Shown here in pieces: positions 35,801-41,521 of a stretch of DNA of 41,521 bases. How positions within the stretch are numbered: the stretch's first letter is position 1; every line of letters begins with the position of its first letter. The position numbers and the translations under genes were made by a program. The stretch comes from Bin80 sp022820435 (GTDB lineage: Bacteria; Bacteroidota; Rhodothermia; Rhodothermales; Bin80). The stretch spans positions 1 through 41,521 of the forward strand of contig JAJEFL010000137.1 of the NCBI GenBank assembly GCA_022820435.1, given 5' to 3'. The notes beneath the pieces were generated by a model. The model had not been told where the DNA came from. It saw only the letters and a program-made list of their open reading frames with translations, and searched no databases.

Positions 35801-38194
35801 TCAAATATCAAGGTTCTGTCTCCGAACGATGAAAAGCCCCTCACCAATGCTGGTGATGATAATGGTGCCACTGGGGAAATAGGGATAGTTGCTCCAGGAT
35901 CCCTCAAAGCCCGGCTTGTCGGTGCCGACCGGATAGGTGTCAAAGAAACCGATTTCAGCCGGGTTTGTGCGATCACTGATATCAAAGATGCGCAGCCCGC
36001 TCATGTAGTTGGACTGATACATCACATCCCCGTCAATATAGAGGTTGTGATCACTGGACAGGTTCTCTGACATAAATTCCTTCTCCAGCAGAGGATCATC
36101 CAGATCCGTGATGTTCCAGATAAGGGTCCGCGTCCCGACAACTTTTCCACCTAGTTCATCCAGTTCGTCATTCATGTAGAAATACTCAAAGTCGTCGGTA
36201 ATCCAGCCCTGATGCGTATAGGAGGCATTCGGATATTCGGCAACAGAGAGCGCCAGCGGGTTTTCTTTGTCCGTGACATCCGAAATACTGAGCGCGGTCT
36301 CATTGGAGTTGAAACAGATCTCCTTTCCCTGATGCTCGGTATCCGGCCCCTCATAAATCACACACTGCGCATCGTGTGAATACCCGGTACCGGATCTTCC
36401 GGTATTTGTATCCGCAAAGCAGCCTGCAAACTGCGGTGAAAGAGGATCACGAATATCCACCATGTGGAGTCCTCCGCCACAGGTTTCCCCACCTCCACTG
36501 CTTCCCACAATATAAGCGAACCCGGTATCTTCGTTGATGATCACATTATGGGCGCTGGCGATGCCATCATAAAGTGCATCTTCGGTGAAGGTGGCCGGTC
36601 CGTCGGTTTCCTCACGCAGACGCGTCAGGTCAAAGACCTGCATACCGTGCTCCCCCACATTATCCGCAACCACAAATGCATGGTTTGCATAGACCTTGAT
36701 ATCCCGCCAGGAATTCGGGGTTGCCCCTTCGGTGAGCGGTAAATCTCCTTTCAGTATGGGATTGGCCGGGTCGGTAATGTCGATAAATGAAGTGCCGTTG
36801 GTGCGTCCGACCAGAGCATATTCCCGATCCGTGTCGGGGTCAACCCATCCCCAGACATCATTCGTATTGACACCGGCTTCGCCACCAAGATCCTCAATCG
36901 TCATGAAGGAGAGCAGATCAACATTGCCACACTCAAACTGCCCGGCCACGCCGTCCGTGCAATCCATGGCGCCACTGGAGAGGAGTACCAGTTCTTTGCC
37001 GGTTTTCAGGGCCTCGCTGGATGTCCATTCTCCGGTTTCGGTATTCATGCTGGCAACACGGACCGTACCTTTTCCAAGGTTGGATACGGGTGCACTTACC
37101 ACGGCAGTCGGTCCTTCAACAGAGATCACCATACCGAAGAGCTGATCTCCGGTCCCCGCTTCGATGATGCCGGTTTTTGTCCATTGCATAGACTCCGGAT
37201 CCAGTTCGTAGGACCACACCACGCCCATCTGTCCACCGGCGATGGGCAGACCTGCAAGCAGGGTTGCGTCATCCGCACTGAATCCGAGCCCGAAGATATC
37301 GAACTGCCCGCCGGATTCTCCATCCAGGACCTGAACCACTTCAGCACCCGCTTCTTCGATGGAGGCCCAGACAATTTTACCGGAGGGAGGCGGCTGGGCA
37401 GGCGGAATATTCGGGACAATCCCCGGCGCACCTGCAAGGAGCATCAAATCGCCCGCAGATTGCAGGGAAGCACCCAGAGCACGGCCACTGATCGTCTCGT
37501 GATCGCCGCTGAGGATTTGCTCACCATGCCACGCACCATCGTGATTTGCAAAATGATAGACGGCACCCGCACCTTCGTTATCACCGGGAGCACCAACAAA
37601 AATGGTTCCATTGCCTGCTGCAGCCACGGCCGTGCCAAATAAATCTGCAGCCTCCACATCGGCATGGGTCAGTTCTCCGGTTTTTTCAAAACCATCCTCA
37701 CCGGACGTATACACAGACACGGAACTGGCAGTGGAGTCTACACCGGTCATACCACCGGTAACCAGCAGATCTCCTGCAAACGCAACGCTTCCTCCAATGG
37801 GGGACTCTGCAGAGCCGCTCAGCTTGGCCGTCTCTTCCCATTCACCGGTGTCCTGATTACGGGTAAAGATGTACACGGCTCCTCCCGCCTGCTCCATGGA
37901 GGGAGCACCAACGGCAAGTCGGTCGCCATCTGCAACGATCTGATAGCCGAACCCATCCATTGCAGACGCATCGGAAGCCATGAACTCACTGGCAACCTGC
38001 CAGCCCTCATTCTCTTCCATATGATAGATGTAGACGGATCCCGGAGTTTCTTCATCAGGGACCGGGTGTCCCACAACCACGGAATTATGCACGACTTCCG
38101 TTGCAATGCCGATTGCATTAATCTGGGCATACGCCACTGACGGCGCGGCGTATAGACACACAGTAAAAAGCAGCAGGAGAGAGAAATATTTCAT
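35801..38194 (-). CDS. Choice-of-anchor B family protein with N-terminal FG-GAP-like propeller
   Basis: A 797-residue exported protein. ATG 38194 starts MKYFSLLLLFTVCLYAAPS, a signal peptide cleaved near AYAQ; ATG 38209 adds five residues and is possible. Residues about 25-385 repeat VVGHPV, LAVGAPS, IFVGAPG and LLAGAPG, as in integrin-type FG-GAP propellers. The C-terminal 400 residues match the choice-of-anchor B type: DVWGWVDPDTDREYALVGR, TSFIDITDPANPILKGDLP, WRDIKVYANHAFVVAD, GLHMVDIRDPLSPQFAG, SHDAQCVIYEGPD, LSISDVTDKENPLAL, YTHQGWITDDFEYFYMND, LRIFDISDRTNP. These are LVIVD-like repeats. There is no type IX sorting domain or membrane tail at the C-terminus, so how it is held at the surface is unclear. 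First gene of the three-propeller run. Confidence 0.85.
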   Translation of the reverse strand: MKYFSLLLLFTVCLYAAPSVAYAQINAIGIATEVVHNSVVVGHPVPDEETPGSVYIYHMEENEGWQVASEFMASDASAMDGFGYQIVADGDRLAVGAPSMEQAGGAVYIFTRNQDTGEWEETAKLSGSAESPIGGSVAFAGDLLVTGGMTGVDSTASSVSVYTSGEDGFEKTGELTHADVEAADLFGTAVAAAGNGTIFVGAPGDNEGAGAVYHFANHDGAWHGEQILSGDHETISGRALGASLQSAGDLMLLAGAPGIVPNIPPAQPPPSGKIVWASIEEAGAEVVQVLDGESGGQFDIFGLGFSADDATLLAGLPIAGGQMGVVWSYELDPESMQWTKTGIIEAGTGDQLFGMVISVEGPTAVVSAPVSNLGKGTVRVASMNTETGEWTSSEALKTGKELVLLSSGAMDCTDGVAGQFECGNVDLLSFMTIEDLGGEAGVNTNDVWGWVDPDTDREYALVGRTNGTSFIDITDPANPILKGDLPLTEGATPNSWRDIKVYANHAFVVADNVGEHGMQVFDLTRLREETDGPATFTEDALYDGIASAHNVIINEDTGFAYIVGSSGGGETCGGGLHMVDIRDPLSPQFAGCFADTNTGRSGTGYSHDAQCVIYEGPDTEHQGKEICFNSNETALSISDVTDKENPLALSVAEYPNASYTHQGWITDDFEYFYMNDELDELGGKVVGTRTLIWNITDLDDPLLEKEFMSENLSSDHNLYIDGDVMYQSNYMSGLRIFDISDRTNPAEIGFFDTYPVGTDKPGFEGSWSNYPYFPSGTIIITSIGEGLFIVRRQNLDI

Positions 38195-38273
38195 GATGAA
38201 ATTGGTCATCAGGTTAACAGGGTTAAATTCTTTGTTATAACGGGTTTAACGGCAATAGGATGCATAAACTGCA

Positions 38274-40166
38274 TCAGGGATCTTTCTTGAACACCAGAAA
38301 GGCGAGCGGCGGGAGCACAACAACGATACTTGCGGGGCGGCCGTGACAGGGAACCGGCATGCTCTCGACACGCCCCATATTGCCGATATCACTTCCTCCA
38401 TACAGGGACGCATCACTGTTTAACCGCTCACGCCAAATGCCTTTCTCACCGACCCCAATCCGGAAATTCTCCCGCGGGACCGGGGTCATATTCAGCGCGA
38501 ACACGACGCTTTCGGAGCCCTGCCTGCGCTCATAGACAAGGATAGAATCATTCACATGCTCGCCGATCCATGCCCAGCCGTCCGGCGCATCATTCCAGAG
38601 TGCAGGACATTCCAGATACAGTGTATTCAGATCCTTTACAAGGCGGAGAATCCCGCCATGCAACGGGCTGCCGACCAAATCCCAGTTCAGCGAATGGTCG
38701 TGATCCCATTCCTGAGTCTGTGCAAACTCACTTCCCATGAAGAGCATCTTTTTGCCGGGATGTCCATACATATGTCCGAGAAGAAGACGATAATTGGCGG
38801 CTTTCTGCCACTCATCTCCCGGCATACGATTCCACAGAGATCCCTTCCCGTGAACCACCTCGTCATGCGAAAGCGGAAGTATATAGTGCTCACTGAAGGC
38901 GTACACGAAAGAGAAGGTTAACCGGTTGTGGTGATACTTGCGGTGCACCGGATCTTCACGCATATATTCAAGAACATCATTCATCCAGCCCATATTCCAC
39001 TTGTACATGAACCCGAGTCCCTGATCATAGGTCGGGGCGGATACTCCCTGAAAGGCGGTCGATTCTTCCGCAATCGTAAAGGCACCGGGAAAGTGCGAAT
39101 AGACGGCCTCGTTCGTTTTTTTGAGAACTTCAATTGCTTCAAGATTCTCACGCTCACCATACATGTTTGGAGACCAATCATCACGGGAGTAATCCCGGTA
39201 CAGCATGGAGGCAACGGCATCCATGCGCAGTGCATCAATGTGATACCTGTCCAGCCAGAAGAGTGCGTTTGAGATCAGAAAATTCCGCACCCCGGCCTTG
39301 CCATAGTCAAAAATATAGGTGCCCCAGTCGGGGTGATAGCGCATTTTGGGGTCATCGTACTCAAACAGGGTAGATCCATCGTAATACACCAGCCCCTGCG
39401 GATCGGTGGCAAAATGGGCGGGAACCCAGTCCACGATTACACCAATCCCCCGCTGATGGAGCGTATCAATCAAAAACATCAGATCTTCGGGAGTACCATA
39501 CCGGTAGGTCGGGGAGAAGTATCCAACGACCTGATATCCCCAGGATCCATAAAAGGCGTGCTCAGCAACCGGAAGCAGCTCCACATGCGTAAACCCGAGG
39601 CTGCTGACATGATCTGCAAGTGCAGTGGCAAGTTCCCGATAGGATAGAGAGATGCCGTACTCTTTGTGTTTCCATGACCCAAGGTGCACCTCGTAGATGG
39701 AGATCGGCCTGTCCAGCGTTGCCGCCCCGTCCCGCTCCTTCATCCACGTCTCATCCTGCCAGTCATACTGCAGGGGATTCAACACCGCCGACAGCCCCTG
39801 CACACTGCTTCCATGGGACACAGGCGGTTCCATTTGAACGGCAAAGGGATCACACTTGTCCGCTACATGCAGGCCGTTCCGAATACGATATTTGTAGCGC
39901 TGCCGGGGCAGCGCACCCGGAACAAAGCATTCCCAGCAGCCGCTCCCGATTTTCTGCATGGGATGTGCCTCTGTACTCCAGTCATTGAAATCCCCAATGA
40001 CATGAACCGTGTCTGCATGAGGAGCCCAGACCGCAAACCATGCACCATCTTTTTGTAAATGCCCGCCAAGCCGCTCGTAACTCTTGATCAGTTCTCCCTG
40101 ATCCCAAAAATAGAGATCTTCATCCGAGAGCCATCGAGGGGAGACAGGTTGAGATTTACCCGACAT
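38274..40166 (-). CDS. glgB: 1,4-alpha-glucan branching enzyme
   Basis: A 630-residue GH13 enzyme that makes alpha-1,6 branches in glycogen. The N-terminal CBM48 module reads FAVWAPHADTVHVIGDFNDW. The barrel has VELLPVAEHAFYGSWGYQ, a nucleophile Asp near 316 in DALRMDAV, an acid/base Glu near 367 in TIAEEST, and the third acid near 435 in LPLSHDEVVHGKGSL, all in place. MLFMGSEFAQTQEWDHDHSLNW is typical of GlgB. Length is standard for the form lacking the extra N1 domain. ATG 40166 lies only 24 bases downstream of the tnpB stop, so the mobile gene is wedged against it; no glgA, glgC or glgP is visible in the window. The next gene downstream starts 80 bases away. Confidence 0.96.
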   Translation of the reverse strand: MSGKSQPVSPRWLSDEDLYFWDQGELIKSYERLGGHLQKDGAWFAVWAPHADTVHVIGDFNDWSTEAHPMQKIGSGCWECFVPGALPRQRYKYRIRNGLHVADKCDPFAVQMEPPVSHGSSVQGLSAVLNPLQYDWQDETWMKERDGAATLDRPISIYEVHLGSWKHKEYGISLSYRELATALADHVSSLGFTHVELLPVAEHAFYGSWGYQVVGYFSPTYRYGTPEDLMFLIDTLHQRGIGVIVDWVPAHFATDPQGLVYYDGSTLFEYDDPKMRYHPDWGTYIFDYGKAGVRNFLISNALFWLDRYHIDALRMDAVASMLYRDYSRDDWSPNMYGERENLEAIEVLKKTNEAVYSHFPGAFTIAEESTAFQGVSAPTYDQGLGFMYKWNMGWMNDVLEYMREDPVHRKYHHNRLTFSFVYAFSEHYILPLSHDEVVHGKGSLWNRMPGDEWQKAANYRLLLGHMYGHPGKKMLFMGSEFAQTQEWDHDHSLNWDLVGSPLHGGILRLVKDLNTLYLECPALWNDAPDGWAWIGEHVNDSILVYERRQGSESVVFALNMTPVPRENFRIGVGEKGIWRERLNSDASLYGGSDIGNMGRVESMPVPCHGRPASIVVVLPPLAFLVFKKDP

Positions 40167-40180
40167 CTTATCTATAGGGA

Positions 40181-40186
40181 ATTATA
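40181..40186 (-). promoter_or_regulatory. Possible -10 element in front of glgB
   Basis: On the minus strand TATAAT lies in the 24-base gap between the tnpB stop and the glgB ATG. A promoter here would read glgB from the edge of the mobile element. No good -35 is visible at the right distance, so this is a weak call. Confidence 0.25.
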
Positions 40187-40190
40187 TCTA

Positions 40191-41483
40191 TCAGTAACAA
40201 CTTACTGCATAGTCTTTTTGGTGCTTCATCACCTGTTGCCCGGTTGCAGGCTTGCGCTCCGCAATGACAGGTCTACCATAGGCTCCACAACCCGTTCGGT
40301 ACAATTCGTGCCAGGACGCCATCCCCGACACCCGGATATTTACGGACGCATTCGTGTCCGCATTCGCCTGGTACCCGCACGCCAGACATAGAAACTTGGA
40401 CTGCTTTTGCCGATTCTTTGCGTTCACACAGGAACACTTGCTACATGTCTGCGATGTATAATGCGGGGGTACCTTGATCACCACGCCTCGCTCCCGCAGG
40501 AACTGCTCCAGTATCGCCCATCCTGTTCCCAGTATCGAGCGGTTCAGTCCCTTTTTCTGCTTCACATTCCTGCCCGGATTCTTGACCGTTCCTTTCGCGC
40601 TTGCGGTCATACCCTTGGTTTTCAGGTCTTCCAGGATGACAAGCGTAGAGATTTCGGTGATTGATAAGGCAATATGACGCAAGTCATTCCTTCGGATATT
40701 CTTGATCTTGCGTTCATGGCGTGCAATGGTTTTCTTTATTTTCCTCCAGGAATGACTTCCTTTCTGTTTTTTCGCTAGTCGGCGTTGAAGTTTCTGAATG
40801 CGCTTTTCAATACCAGATGTGTCGGTCAGGTAGAAGATCCTTCCCGCACTGTCCGCAACCTGCCCGCAATTACGGTCGACCCCAATGCCAATGCCGTCCG
40901 CATCTTGCAGGGTCGCGTCCACTTCATAGACGATCATCATATACCAGTTTCCATTTTCTTCAAAGATGCGGGCCGTCTTGGGCACCGGGTTTGTATAGCG
41001 GTTCACTCGATAAAATCGCAGCATCTTCACATACATGCCCCGCTTTAGCCGAAAATACCCGTTCCTTGAAAACATCTTCCCCCCTGACACATCTACGGCG
41101 AAACTTCTTTTCGCCTTGCCCCTTTTCTTGAACCTAGGGAACCCTCGCTTTTTCTTGAAGAACTGTTTGTAGGCATCCGATAGATCCTTCAGTCCCGTGC
41201 GAGTTGCGTTCACGGGATACTCTCTTAGCCATGGTGCGACCGTATCCTTGTGTACTTTATACCACTTGTAGAAATCAAACTGGGAGGTCTGGGATTGTCC
41301 AGTTTCCGCGTAATCGTCTTTGGCTTTTGCCAGCGCCGCATTCCAGAGATACCGGTTGACACCCGTCAGTTCATTCAGGAACCGGCAGGTCTTCCTGTTG
41401 CCTCGCAGACGAAAGCAGATCGTCACATGCTGCCGTGTCCTTGAACCAGCGGGGGACTTTGTCTTACAATCGTTAACGGGCAT
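40191..41483 (-). CDS. tnpB: TnpB, RNA-guided nuclease of an IS200/IS605-type element
   Basis: A 430-residue protein from ATG 41483 (440 if TTG 41513 is used; the frame may extend beyond the window). The catalytic triad of the split RuvC domain is complete: Asp near 203 in GVDRNCG, Glu near 285 in VILEDLKTKGM, Asp near 376 in NADTNASVN. The CxxC...CxxC zinc finger lies between the last two (QTCSKCS...FLCLACG). The N-terminal helical and beta wedge region is intact, with FKKKRGFPRFKKRG. Characterised TnpB uses an RNA (omega RNA) made from the 3' end of its gene and the element's right end, and cuts DNA matching the flank next to a short motif. No tnpA is visible; it may lie past the right edge. 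The gene looks functional, unlike the related fragment at 6966-7360. Confidence 0.93.
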   Translation of the reverse strand: MPVNDCKTKSPAGSRTRQHVTICFRLRGNRKTCRFLNELTGVNRYLWNAALAKAKDDYAETGQSQTSQFDFYKWYKVHKDTVAPWLREYPVNATRTGLKDLSDAYKQFFKKKRGFPRFKKRGKAKRSFAVDVSGGKMFSRNGYFRLKRGMYVKMLRFYRVNRYTNPVPKTARIFEENGNWYMMIVYEVDATLQDADGIGIGVDRNCGQVADSAGRIFYLTDTSGIEKRIQKLQRRLAKKQKGSHSWRKIKKTIARHERKIKNIRRNDLRHIALSITEISTLVILEDLKTKGMTASAKGTVKNPGRNVKQKKGLNRSILGTGWAILEQFLRERGVVIKVPPHYTSQTCSKCSCVNAKNRQKQSKFLCLACGYQANADTNASVNIRVSGMASWHELYRTGCGAYGRPVIAERKPATGQQVMKHQKDYAVSCY

Positions 41484-41521
41484 AGCATCAAGCGGATGAT
41501 GTTGTGTAGGCAATCGGGGAG

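Overview
The window looks like a chromosomal segment of a member of the Bacteroidota/Rhodothermota group. The support is indirect: base composition is a little above half G+C, start codons almost never have a Shine-Dalgarno sequence in front, there is a bacillithiol-pathway deacetylase (BshB1), an hrcA-grpE-dnaJ operon, and secreted beta-propeller proteins of the choice-of-anchor B and FG-GAP types. No rRNA, tRNA, CRISPR array, prophage or plasmid gene was found. All calls come from reading translations and motifs; no database search was run.

Layout. (1) 1-6712: the tail of an unknown gene, then a sugar-acquisition cluster: an MFS sugar porter, a secreted clan GH-A-type glycoside hydrolase, and an overlapping 1157-residue cytosolic protein that resembles (alpha/alpha)6-barrel carbohydrate phosphorylases. 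(2) 6713-7405: non-coding scar with a decayed copy of a TnpB gene. (3) 7406-16982, plus strand: a housekeeping run with an M20 amidohydrolase, an A-type Fe-S carrier, clpC, tyrA (with ACT domain), gcvT, ftsK and purE. (4) 17036-20371, minus strand: mgtE, rsmA and a VWA protein, tightly packed and convergent with purE across a strong hairpin. (5) 20372-21084: a long gene-poor gap before ispG. (6) 22225-24782, minus: a rhomboid protease and SppA. (7) 24959-31999, plus: hrcA-grpE-dnaJ, a small membrane protein, leuS and bshB1. (8) About 31979-32560, minus: what I read as a decayed truA. (9) 32610-38194, minus: three consecutive secreted or lipid-anchored beta-propeller proteins. (10) glgB, then an intact TnpB-type RNA-guided nuclease gene running to the window edge.

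How the genes fit together. The 5' cluster suggests extracellular glycan cleavage, MFS uptake and cytosolic processing without SusC/SusD. The propeller trio probably forms a cell-surface set; its middle member carries a domain resembling planctomycete-type cytochrome c but lacking the haem-binding CxxCH. The two TnpB loci, one complete and beside glgB, the other a decayed fragment, show that this element family has moved and decayed here. The most unusual items are the 1157-residue enzyme-like protein, the haem-less cytochrome-like domain, the truA remnant and the TnpB pair.
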